From positions 1 to 64,000 of the forward strand of contig CAYLVH010000001.1 in the NCBI GenBank assembly GCA_964387095.1: DNA of 64,000 bases, read 5' to 3'. The number at the start of each line of letters is the position of its first letter. Position 1 is the first letter of the stretch. The position numbers and the translations under genes were made by a program. Below, piece by piece: positions 9,422-16,674 of this stretch. The stretch is from JAJQBJ01 sp964387095 (GTDB lineage Bacteria; Bacillota; Clostridia; Oscillospirales; Oscillospiraceae). The notes beneath the pieces were generated by a model. That model made no database searches. It worked only from the letters and a program-made list of their open reading frames with translations, and was not told where the DNA came from.

Positions 9422-9451
9422 GCCGCCCATCGGATTTTTCCGATGGGCGGC
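9422..9451. terminator. Bidirectional terminator between aspS and asnS
   Basis: Perfect 13-bp stem GCCGCCCATCGGA / TCCGATGGGCGGC with a TTTT loop. A T-rich tail is present on both strands, best on the minus strand (GTTGTTTTTA). Confidence 0.85.
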
Positions 9452-9481
9452 TATTATATTTATCTCCATCTAGCTGTTCCG

Positions 9482-10876
9482 TTAAAACTCCGCGTTACCC
9501 ACAGTTCTGGGATGGGGCAGCACATCCCGGATATTGGAGACACCGGTGAGATACATGACCATGCGCTCAAAGCCCAGTCCATAGCCCGCGTGCTTGCAGC
9601 CGCCGTAACGGCGCAGGTCGCAGTAATACTTGTAGTCCTCCACCTTCATGCCCAGCTCTTCAATGCGGGACTCCAGCAGCTCCAGGCGCTCCTCGCGCTG
9701 AGAGCCTCCGATGATCTCCCCGATGCCAGGCACCAGGCAGTCTGCGGCGGCCGCAGTCTTTCCGTCGTCGTTCAGGCGCATATAGAAGGCCTTGATCTCC
9801 TTGGGATAGTCGGTGACAAACACGGGACGGTGGAAAATCTCCTCGGTGAGATAGCGCTCGTGCTCCGTTTGCAGGTCACAGCCCCACTCCACCGGGAAGT
9901 CGAACTGATGGCCGGATTCTTGGAGCAGCTTGACTGCATCGGTATAGGTGATGCGGCCAAATTCAGAGGCGGCCACATGGCTCAGGCGCTCCTTCAGGCC
10001 CTTATCCACAAAGGAGTTGAAAAAGTTCATCTCATCCGGGCACTGCTCCATGGTGTAGTTGATGATAAACTTGACCATGGCCTCTGCGGTGTCCATATAG
10101 TCGTTCAGATCGGCAAAGGCCATCTCCGGCTCGATCATCCAGAACTCAGCGGCATGGCGCTGGGTGTTGGATTTCTCGGCGCGGAAGGTGGGGCCGAAGG
10201 TGTAAACATTGCCGAAAGCCATGGCGAAGTTCTCGGCGTTCAGCTGGCCAGAAACAGTCAGGCTGGTGGGCTTTCCAAAGAAGTCCTGGAAGTAGTCCAC
10301 AGAGCCATCCTCCAGGCGGGGCAGGTTGTCAGGGTCCAGGGTGGTGACCCGGAACATCTCCCCGGCGCCCTCGCAGTCAGAGGCGGTAATGATGGGGGTG
10401 TGGACATAGACGAAGCCCCGCTCCTGGAAGAACTTGTGGATGGCATAGGCTGCCACAGAGCGGACCCGGAAGGTGGCGGAGAACAGGTTGGTTCTGGGGC
10501 GCAGATGCTGGATGGTGCGCAGGAATTCCACAGAGTGCCGCTTCTTCTGCAGGGGGTAATCCGGCGTGGAGGGGCCCTCCACGGCCACGGCGGAGGCCTT
10601 TAGCTCCAGGGGCTGCTTCGCCCCTGGGGTCAGGGCCACAACCCCCTCCACCACCAGGGCGCAGCCTACGTTCTGCTTGACAATCTCCTTGTAGTTTTCC
10701 AGCTTATCAATTTCGATGACCACCTGTAGGTTTTTGAAGCAGGAGCCGTCGTTCAGCTCGATGAAGCCGAACTTCTTCATGTCACGGATGGTTCTGGCCC
10801 AGCCGCAGATGGTGACCGTCCGGCCGCCATAGATCTCCTCGTCCGCGTAAATCTGAGAAATCGTTGTGCGTTTCAA
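9482..10876 (-). CDS. asnS: Asparaginyl-tRNA synthetase
   Basis: Class IIb synthetase that charges tRNA-Asn directly, 464 residues, normal for bacterial AsnRS. An N-terminal OB-fold (GRTVTICGWARTIRDMK) is followed by the catalytic core with motif 2 (FGPTFRAEKSNTQRHAAEFW) and motif 3 (GYGLGFERMVMYLTG). The AsnRS-type VSGQLNAENFAMAFGNVYTF stretch, in place of the AspRS GAD insertion, separates it from AspRS. Transcribed alone from a promoter at 11268-11296 through an Asn T-box leader, and convergent with aspS. Confidence 0.96.
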   Translation of the reverse strand: MKRTTISQIYADEEIYGGRTVTICGWARTIRDMKKFGFIELNDGSCFKNLQVVIEIDKLENYKEIVKQNVGCALVVEGVVALTPGAKQPLELKASAVAVEGPSTPDYPLQKKRHSVEFLRTIQHLRPRTNLFSATFRVRSVAAYAIHKFFQERGFVYVHTPIITASDCEGAGEMFRVTTLDPDNLPRLEDGSVDYFQDFFGKPTSLTVSGQLNAENFAMAFGNVYTFGPTFRAEKSNTQRHAAEFWMIEPEMAFADLNDYMDTAEAMVKFIINYTMEQCPDEMNFFNSFVDKGLKERLSHVAASEFGRITYTDAVKLLQESGHQFDFPVEWGCDLQTEHERYLTEEIFHRPVFVTDYPKEIKAFYMRLNDDGKTAAAADCLVPGIGEIIGGSQREERLELLESRIEELGMKVEDYKYYCDLRRYGGCKHAGYGLGFERMVMYLTGVSNIRDVLPHPRTVGNAEF

Positions 10877-10982
10877 AATAAATCCCTCTCAATCATATTA
10901 GAATGGAACTGCTCAGGGGCCATGGGCAGCAAATAGGGTATCAAGCTTCCTGCGCATAGCAGCACTCCGCTCTGCTATATGC

Positions 10983-11262
10983 ATAGAAAAAGACAGCCTT
11001 CATCCCCCTTTAGGACGAATGCTGTCAGATCCGCGGTACCACCTAAATTACTTACCTTCACTGGTAAGTCCCTCACACTCTCTGCAAGTGCTGACCCTTT
11101 AACGCAGAGATACGGCGCACCTACTGCCCGCCCAATGGCAGCGGGGTTCAGATTGCGGCTCGCGGGTGTTCGTTCCCATGGCCTCCGCACAGGGCTTCCA
11201 CCGTCCCCCGCTCGCTTTGACTTTGTTCCATGGTACTTTTCCCGGTCAATGCCTTTATAGTG
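10983..11262 (-). promoter_or_regulatory. T-box leader of asnS
   Basis: On the minus strand: GACCGGGAAAAGTA near the base of stem I, GAACGAACACCCGCGAGC at 11158-11175, CAATCTGAAC, then the T-box AGGTGGTACCGCGG (11031-11044). A terminator (GACAGC ... GCTGTC, 10992-11027) and a T5 run come last. AAC triplets inside the conserved blocks are candidates for an Asn specifier. The leader is strikingly like the one at 16329-16608. Confidence 0.88.
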
Positions 11263-11267
11263 ACTGT

Positions 11268-11296
11268 ATTTTAGCGCAGGCAGTTCAAAAAGTCAA
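11268..11296 (-). promoter_or_regulatory. Promoter for asnS
   Basis: TTGACT, 17-base spacer, TAAAAT on the minus strand, placing the start just before the T-box leader. Confidence 0.65.
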
Positions 11297-11377
11297 CCCT
11301 GAACCCCTGCAAAAACTGATATTTGCATGATTTTGCCCAATCCCGGCTGCAAAAAATCGCATTCTTTTGGAAACCCG

Positions 11378-11406
11378 TTGACAATTCCGGCTATTTTATG
11401 TAAAAT
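11378..11406 (+). promoter_or_regulatory. Promoter for the ATP-grasp/transglutaminase operon
   Basis: TTGACA, 17-base spacer, TAAAAT; about 70 bases before the ATG at 11478 and divergent from the asnS promoter. Confidence 0.65.
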
Positions 11407-11477
11407 TCAGAAAAGGGGCGATGGGGCCGCAAATGTTTTGCAACACCATCGCTTTGTCTTTTTTAGGAGGAAACGAT

Positions 11478-12788
11478 ATGGACAAACTGGTTCAAGATGC
11501 GGGACGGATCAACCAGCAGCTGGCGCGGTATGGTGTGAAGTTTGGCATCTATAAAAACGGTACGTTCAATGAACGGCTGTTTCCCTTTGATCCCCTGCCT
11601 CGGGTGATTACCAAGGAGGAGTTTGAAGTTCTGGATCGGGGCCTGGTGCAGCGTGTCACCGCTCTGAATTCGTTTTTAAAGGATATTTACGGGGAGAAAA
11701 AGATCATCTCCGACGGTGTTGTCCCGCCGGACTTCGCCTTTGCGGGCACCGGCTATCTGACCCCCTGCGAAGGGATTACCCCTCCCAAAGGTATTTATAG
11801 CCACATCTCCGGCATTGACCTGGTGCAGGCCAAGGACGGAAACTGGTTCATCCTGGAGGACAACCTGAGGATCCCCTCAGGCGCCTCCTATCCCCTGATC
11901 GCCCGCAACCTCTGCCGCCGGGCGTCCCCAGACACCTTCCGCCGGCACCACGTTGTGGACAACCGCAATTACGGCAAAATGCTGTGGGACCTGATGAACT
12001 ATGTGAACTGCGGCGGTATCAACGTGATCTTAACCCCCGGTCGCTACAACGCCGCCTATTTTGAGCATTCCTATCTGGCCGAAAAGAGCGGCGTCGCCTT
12101 GGCGGAACCCGGTGACCTGCATGTGGAGGACAACGTGCTCTACTACGATGGCAACGCGGGAAAGCAGCGGGTGGGCACCCTTTACCGCCGCCTCAGTGAC
12201 GAATATCTGGACCCTGTCACCTTCCTGCCTGAGTCCCTGATTGGCGTTCCCAACCTGATGAGTGCTTACCGGGCCGGAAATGTGGCCATCCTCAACGCCC
12301 CTGGCAATGGCGTGGCCGATGACAAGGGCATTTACTACTTCGTCCCCAAGATGATCAAATACTATCTGGGTGAGGATGCCATCCTCAACAACGCCCCTAC
12401 TTACCTCCCCTTCTACGAGGAGGACCGAAATTATGTCCTTGAAAACCTGAGCAATCTGGTCATCAAGGACGTGGCAGAAGCCGGCGGCTACGGCGTGGTC
12501 TTTGGCCGGGATCTGACGAAGGTGCAGCTGGAAGCCTTTGCAGACACCATCCGCAGTGAACCCCGCCGCTTCATCGCCCAGGAGGTCATCGACTTCCAGG
12601 ATCTGCCGGTTATGGACAACGGCAAGGAGTCCCCCCGCAAGGCGGATCTGCGGGCCTTTGTCCTCTCCGGGAAAACCGTCAAGGTCTGGCCCTCCGGCCT
12701 GACCCGTTTCTCCAGCACCTCTGATTCGTTTGTTGTCAATTCTTCTCAGGGAGGAGGCTTTAAAGATACATGGGTACTCTCACGATAA
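11478..12788 (+). CDS. Circularly permuted ATP-grasp protein (CP_ATPgrasp family)
   Basis: A 436-residue protein of the circularly permuted ATP-grasp family (formerly DUF404/DUF407). ATP-grasp enzymes join a carboxylate to an amine or thiol through an acyl-phosphate; the permuted group is predicted to make peptide-like bonds, with substrate unknown. Visible family blocks include FLKDIYGEKKIISDGVVPP near residue 65, the acidic ISGIDLVQAKDGNWFILEDN near 115-135 (metal/ATP site), NAPGNGVADDKGIYYFVPKM near 275 and FIAQEVIDFQDLP near 375. The start at 11478 follows AGGAGG by 7 bases. The gene overlaps the next one by 19 bases, and the pair alpha-E plus transglutaminase follows, the standard arrangement for this family. 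Confidence 0.85.
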   Translation: MDKLVQDAGRINQQLARYGVKFGIYKNGTFNERLFPFDPLPRVITKEEFEVLDRGLVQRVTALNSFLKDIYGEKKIISDGVVPPDFAFAGTGYLTPCEGITPPKGIYSHISGIDLVQAKDGNWFILEDNLRIPSGASYPLIARNLCRRASPDTFRRHHVVDNRNYGKMLWDLMNYVNCGGINVILTPGRYNAAYFEHSYLAEKSGVALAEPGDLHVEDNVLYYDGNAGKQRVGTLYRRLSDEYLDPVTFLPESLIGVPNLMSAYRAGNVAILNAPGNGVADDKGIYYFVPKMIKYYLGEDAILNNAPTYLPFYEEDRNYVLENLSNLVIKDVAEAGGYGVVFGRDLTKVQLEAFADTIRSEPRRFIAQEVIDFQDLPVMDNGKESPRKADLRAFVLSGKTVKVWPSGLTRFSSTSDSFVVNSSQGGGFKDTWVLSR

Positions 12789-13447
12789 TCAAGATCAATC
12801 ACCTGTTTTGGCTGGGCCGCTATACCGAACGGGTCTACACCACCCTGCGCTTTATGCTTGAAGTGGGAGACCAGATGATCGACGGTAAGCCTGTGGACTA
12901 CAAGTCCATCTGCCGCCACCTGATTATTCCGGACATTTACACCGACGCAGAGGATTTCTGCACCCGTCTGCTCTTCGACAAGTCCAACCCGGACTCCATC
13001 CGCTCGGCCATGTACCGCGCCTATGACAACGCCATTGTGCTGCGGGAAACCCTGAGCACCGAAGCTCTCTCCTATATCTTCCTGGCCCTGGATGACCTGG
13101 ATCAGTCCGCCATCAGCGATGCCCCCGCCCTGTACATGCAGCAGGCCATTGACCACATTCTGGCCTTCCGGGGCAGCTGGGAGGACTACATTGAGGACGA
13201 CGACACCCGCCGGGTCATCAGCCTGGGCACCAACGTAGAACGGATTGACCTTTATCTCCGTTTGGATTATAATCAACCTATGGTGCGCAAAGAGGTCAGC
13301 AAGCTGGTCAACCGGATGTACAAGACCAAGGTTCCCTGTGATCTTGAGCGAATGAAAAAACTGGCAGATGTGCTGCTGATGCCGGAGCATGAGCTGCCCA
13401 GTACCAAGGAATTCCTGGACTGGGTGGACAACGTCTTCCAGATATAA
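12770..13447 (+). CDS. Alpha-E domain protein (DUF403)
   Basis: A 225-residue, all-helical alpha-E domain protein, known almost only as the genomic partner of the circularly permuted ATP-grasp protein and sometimes fused to it. The family start NHLFWLGRYTER is present, followed by helical segments with conserved Arg/Glu pairs (SIRSAMYRAYDNAIVLRET) and an ALDDLDQ stretch. It begins inside the end of the upstream gene, so translation is likely coupled and the two products made in equal amounts. Its biochemical role is not established; a scaffold or substrate-binding part of the ligase is the usual proposal. Confidence 0.85.
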   Translation: MGTLTIIKINHLFWLGRYTERVYTTLRFMLEVGDQMIDGKPVDYKSICRHLIIPDIYTDAEDFCTRLLFDKSNPDSIRSAMYRAYDNAIVLRETLSTEALSYIFLALDDLDQSAISDAPALYMQQAIDHILAFRGSWEDYIEDDDTRRVISLGTNVERIDLYLRLDYNQPMVRKEVSKLVNRMYKTKVPCDLERMKKLADVLLMPEHELPSTKEFLDWVDNVFQI

Positions 13448-13510
13448 CTTTGCCACTTTTAAGCTACAATTAAGCTACAATTGTTAAAGGGCCCAAAGGA
13501 GGACCAATTT

Positions 13511-14269
13511 GTGAGACGTCTGGACTATACCTACCGCACTCACATCGCATTTGATGTGCCGGTCAAGGATCACTATTTCACCCTGCGCTGTCTGCCCCGG
13601 GAAACCCCCACGCAGCACATCGTAACCCAGCGGCTGAGCCTGGAGCCTGATATGGCCTGGACCATGCAGCAGGATGGCTTCGGCAACCAGCTTCAGGTGG
13701 GCAGCTATCGGGAGGAGCATCTGTGCTTTGGCTATACGGCGGAGGGCGTCTCCATTGTGGATCAGTCCATCCCGGATTTCACCCCATGCAGTCCGGTATT
13801 CTACTCCACCTCCCCGCTGACAAAGCCCGGTCCGGCGCTGACGGCGCTCTATCAGGACCGGGGGAGGGGCCTGTCCCCGGAAAGGCTGATGCATCTGGTT
13901 TATCAGTCCATCACCTATACCGCCGGTGCCACCGGCGTAAACACCACGGCGGAGGAAGCGCTGGTCCTGGGCAAGGGGGTCTGTCAGGACGAAGCCCATA
14001 TCCTGATCTCCCTGTGCCGGATGGCGGGAATTCCCGCCCGCTATGTCTGCGGCCTCTTCATCGGCGAAGGCGCCACCCATGCCTGGGTGGAGGTCTTCCA
14101 GGACGGCTGCTGGCGGGGGCTGGATCCCACCCGGGATTGCCCTGTGGACGAGGAATATCTGGTGATCTCCTACGGGCGGGATTACTGCGACTGCCCGGTG
14201 GAGCGGGGCGTTTTTCGGGGAAATGCCGGGCAATCCCAAACAGTATTTATGCAGGTAAAAGGCGAGTAA
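13511..14269 (+). CDS. Transglutaminase-like cysteine peptidase/ligase
   Basis: A 252-residue protein with an N-terminal beta-rich transglutaminase-associated domain (1-130) and a C-terminal transglutaminase-like catalytic domain. The triad is visible: Cys in GKGVCQDEAHI, His in EGATHAWVEVF, Asp in GLDPTRDC. The family includes peptidases, amidases and cross-linking enzymes. I chose the GTG at 13511 because AAAGGAGG sits 8 bases upstream; an upstream TTG at 13481 lacks a site. An 11-base direct repeat (AAGCTACAATT, twice) lies in the gap after the alpha-E gene. In related clusters this protein is thought to act on the peptide made or modified by the ATP-grasp enzyme. Confidence 0.85.
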   Translation: MRRLDYTYRTHIAFDVPVKDHYFTLRCLPRETPTQHIVTQRLSLEPDMAWTMQQDGFGNQLQVGSYREEHLCFGYTAEGVSIVDQSIPDFTPCSPVFYSTSPLTKPGPALTALYQDRGRGLSPERLMHLVYQSITYTAGATGVNTTAEEALVLGKGVCQDEAHILISLCRMAGIPARYVCGLFIGEGATHAWVEVFQDGCWRGLDPTRDCPVDEEYLVISYGRDYCDCPVERGVFRGNAGQSQTVFMQVKGE

Positions 14270-14330
14270 ATGGATCGGACTGGCGAAGGTTGTCATCTGC
14301 CAGCCCGATTTTTATATGGAGGAATCATCT

Positions 14331-15269
14331 ATGGAAATAACAGTTGCCTCTGTGATTTTGCCAGTAGGCGAAACGGAGCGCATTATCAAAAACCGCATTC
14401 AACCGCAAAAGGACAACGACAAGGGCAAGCGGATCTGCATTGTCACCGGCACCCACGGCGATGAGCTGGAGGGCCAATATGTCTGCTGGAAGCTGAGCCG
14501 CATTTTGCAGGAGGGGATCGAGCACCTCCACGGCACCGTGGACATTTACCCCGCCCTGAATCCCCTGGGCGTCAACACCATCAACCGGGGCGTCCCCGGC
14601 TTTGACTTGGACATGAACCGGATCTTCCCCGGCGACCCCGATGGCACCACCACCCGGTATCTGGCCCACAAGATTATCCAGGATATCTCCGGCGCGGACC
14701 TCTGCATTGACATCCACGCCTCCAACATCTATCTGAGAGAGTTGCCCCAGGCCCGGGTGAATGTGAATACCGCCAAGCAGCTGCTGCCCATGGCAAGGGA
14801 ATTAAATTTGGACTTCATCTGGATTCACGCCGCCTCCACCGTGCTGGAATCCACCTTGGCCTGCTCTCTGAACTCCATCGGCACTCCCACCATTGTGGTG
14901 GAGATGGGCGTAGGCATGCGCATCACCGAGACCTATGGCCGCCAGCTCATCACTGGCATCCTCAACCTGCTGCAAAAGATGGAAATCTGGGATGCACCTG
15001 CCGGCTCCATCCGGGAACCCATCATCAGCAGCGACGGGCATGTCTCCTTTATCAACGCCAATGTCTCCGGCATCTTCCTCCCCCATGTGCTCCATGATGC
15101 CAAGGTCACCGAGGGCCAGGAACTGGGCGTCATCGCTGATCCTGCCAACGGCGACGTCAAGAAGGTCCTGAACAGCCCGGTGGACGGACTGCTGTTCACC
15201 CTGCGGGAGTACCCGGTGGTGGCTCCCGGTTCCCTGATCGCCCGCATTTTAGGAGGTTTAGACGGATGA
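14331..15269 (+). CDS. M14-like metallo-carboxypeptidase (succinylglutamate desuccinylase/aspartoacylase family)
   Basis: A 312-residue zinc hydrolase of the AstE/AspA group. The zinc motif is intact: His and Glu in GTHGDELEG (near residues 45-52) and the third ligand in DIHAS (near 130). The probable catalytic Glu is in TIVVEMGVG. The C-terminal 80 residues (SFINANVSGIFLP ... EYPVVAPGSLIARIL) form the beta-barrel/lipoyl-like tail common in this family. The start at 14331 has GGAGGA upstream; an ATG at 14316 overlaps that site and is rejected. The final ATGA overlaps the start of the next gene, a close paralogue, which implies coupled translation. Confidence 0.85.
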   Translation: MEITVASVILPVGETERIIKNRIQPQKDNDKGKRICIVTGTHGDELEGQYVCWKLSRILQEGIEHLHGTVDIYPALNPLGVNTINRGVPGFDLDMNRIFPGDPDGTTTRYLAHKIIQDISGADLCIDIHASNIYLRELPQARVNVNTAKQLLPMARELNLDFIWIHAASTVLESTLACSLNSIGTPTIVVEMGVGMRITETYGRQLITGILNLLQKMEIWDAPAGSIREPIISSDGHVSFINANVSGIFLPHVLHDAKVTEGQELGVIADPANGDVKKVLNSPVDGLLFTLREYPVVAPGSLIARILGGLDG

Positions 15270-16201
15270 AAGAAGACGTTTTATTCACGGTAGACACCCT
15301 CTACCGCCCTGATTTGGAAATCACGGGCTTCCGCTTCGGGGCAGGGAAAAAGGCCCTGTGTGTGCTGGGCTCCACCCGAGGCAATGAAATTCAGCAGACC
15401 TACACCTGCGCCAAGCTGGTCAAGACCCTGAAGGGGCTGGAAGCCCAAGGAGCGCTCCGCCCAGGCTTTGAAATTCTGGTGATTCCCACCGTCAACCAGG
15501 CCTCCATAAATGTGGAACGCCGATTCTGGCCCCTGGATAACTCGGACATCAACCGCATGTTCCCCGGCTACGACCAGGGCGAGACCACCCAGCGGATCGC
15601 CGCAAGCCTGTTCAATCTGGTCAAGGACTTTGAGAGCGGCGTCCAGCTGGCCTCCTTCCACATGACCGGCGATTTCCTGCCCCATATCCGCGTGATGCAC
15701 ACCGGTTACCAACGGCTGGATCTGGCGGCTCAGTTCGGAATGCCCTACGTGGTGGATCACACCCCCGAACCCTTCGACTCCACCACCCTGAACTACAATT
15801 GGCAGCTCTGGGGCACCAATGCCTTCTCCCTGTACACCAAGGAGACCGGCATCATCGACGAGGATAGCGCCCAAATGGCCGTCCTGGCCATCCTGCGCTT
15901 TATGAACCGTCAGGGTTGGCTGAAATACCCCGTCCACGGGGGATATGTGTCCTCCAATGTGGAGGACAAGGACATGGTTGCCGTCTTGTCCCCCACCGGG
16001 GGCATCTTCCGCCGCTGCAAACAGCCCGGGGATATGGTCCGCGCCAGCGATGTGCTGGCGGAGATCCTCTCCCCCTACGATGCCTCCATTCAGGGGCAGG
16101 TTCTGGCCACCGTTACCGGTACGGTGTTCTTCGCCCATAAGCGGCCCCTGATCACTGAGCACCAGGTGGCTTTCAATATAATTCGGCAAATGAGATCTTA
16201 A
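15266..16201 (+). CDS. M14-like family protein with altered zinc site
   Basis: A 311-residue paralogue of the preceding gene, overlapping it by 4 bases. Where the upstream protein has THGDE, this one has STRGNE, so the first zinc-binding His is Arg; the Glu and the later His (ASFHMTG, replacing DIHAS) remain. The putative catalytic Glu (TKETG) and the C-terminal barrel (GGIFRRCKQPGDMVRASDVLAEI) are retained. It may be a non-catalytic partner of its neighbour, or bind metal differently. It is the last gene of the five-gene operon, followed by the hairpin at 16206-16251. Confidence 0.8.
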   Translation: MKEDVLFTVDTLYRPDLEITGFRFGAGKKALCVLGSTRGNEIQQTYTCAKLVKTLKGLEAQGALRPGFEILVIPTVNQASINVERRFWPLDNSDINRMFPGYDQGETTQRIAASLFNLVKDFESGVQLASFHMTGDFLPHIRVMHTGYQRLDLAAQFGMPYVVDHTPEPFDSTTLNYNWQLWGTNAFSLYTKETGIIDEDSAQMAVLAILRFMNRQGWLKYPVHGGYVSSNVEDKDMVAVLSPTGGIFRRCKQPGDMVRASDVLAEILSPYDASIQGQVLATVTGTVFFAHKRPLITEHQVAFNIIRQMRS

Positions 16202-16205
16202 AATA

Positions 16206-16251
16206 TGCAAAGACAGGCTGTGGAGCTCCCCTTCCGCAGCCTGTCTTTGCA
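16206..16251 (+). terminator. Hairpin ending the ATP-grasp/M14 operon
   Basis: TGCAAAGACAGGCTG pairs with CAGCCTGTCTTTGCA across a 16-base loop. The stem is long, but no T-run follows. Confidence 0.6.
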
Positions 16252-16293
16252 ACGCATAGACAAGCCCCCTGCATTTTCCCAAAAAACAGGGGG

Positions 16294-16322
16294 TTGACAT
16301 TTCCCCCTTCATGAGCTATAAT
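16294..16322 (+). promoter_or_regulatory. Promoter for the asnB leader
   Basis: Perfect TTGACA and TATAAT with a 17-base spacer. Confidence 0.85.
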
Positions 16323-16328
16323 ACATCC

Positions 16329-16608
16329 TGTCAAAAGCCTTGACCGGGAAAAGTAATGCGGACCGGAGTTTTAGCGAGCAGGGGACGGTGGGAGCCCTGT
16401 ACAATGACCGCACGAACGAACACCCGCGAGCTTCAATCTGAACGCCGCCTCCCGGGTGGTCAGTAGGTGCGACGCATCCCAGCGTTATCAGGGTATGCGC
16501 TTAGTAGAGCGTGAGTGGACTTATCAAGGAGGATAAGTAATTTAGGTGGTACCGCGGAGCTGACAGCATTCGTCCTAAGCAGAAGGATGGGGCTGTCTAT
16601 TTTTATAC
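16329..16608 (+). promoter_or_regulatory. T-box leader of the asparagine synthase gene
   Basis: Contains GACCGGGAAAAGTA, GAACGAACACCCGCGAGC (16414-16431), CAATCTGAAC, the T-box AGGTGGTACCGCGG (16544-16557), a terminator (ACAGC ... GCTGT, 16563-16597) and TATTTTTATA. The same blocks occur in the same order in the asnS leader, so both genes probably answer to uncharged tRNA-Asn. Confidence 0.9.
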
Positions 16609-16620
16609 CTTATACATAGG

Positions 16621-16669
16621 AAACCGTCCTTTCTTCTGGATATCCAGAAATCTCAAAAAAGGACGGTTT
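16621..16669 (+). other. Nested inverted repeat overlapping the asnB ribosome binding site
   Basis: AAACCGTCC (16621) pairs with GGACGGTTT (16661-16669), with an inner CTGGATATCCAG palindrome. The AAGGACGG just before the ATG at 16675 is part of the right arm, so folding could hide the ribosome binding site. Confidence 0.55.
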
Positions 16670-16674
16670 TGATT

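Noticed and set aside
13461..13483. Tandem 11-base repeat AAGCTACAATT
   Set aside because: Only two copies in a short intergenic gap; too little to call a functional repeat or site.
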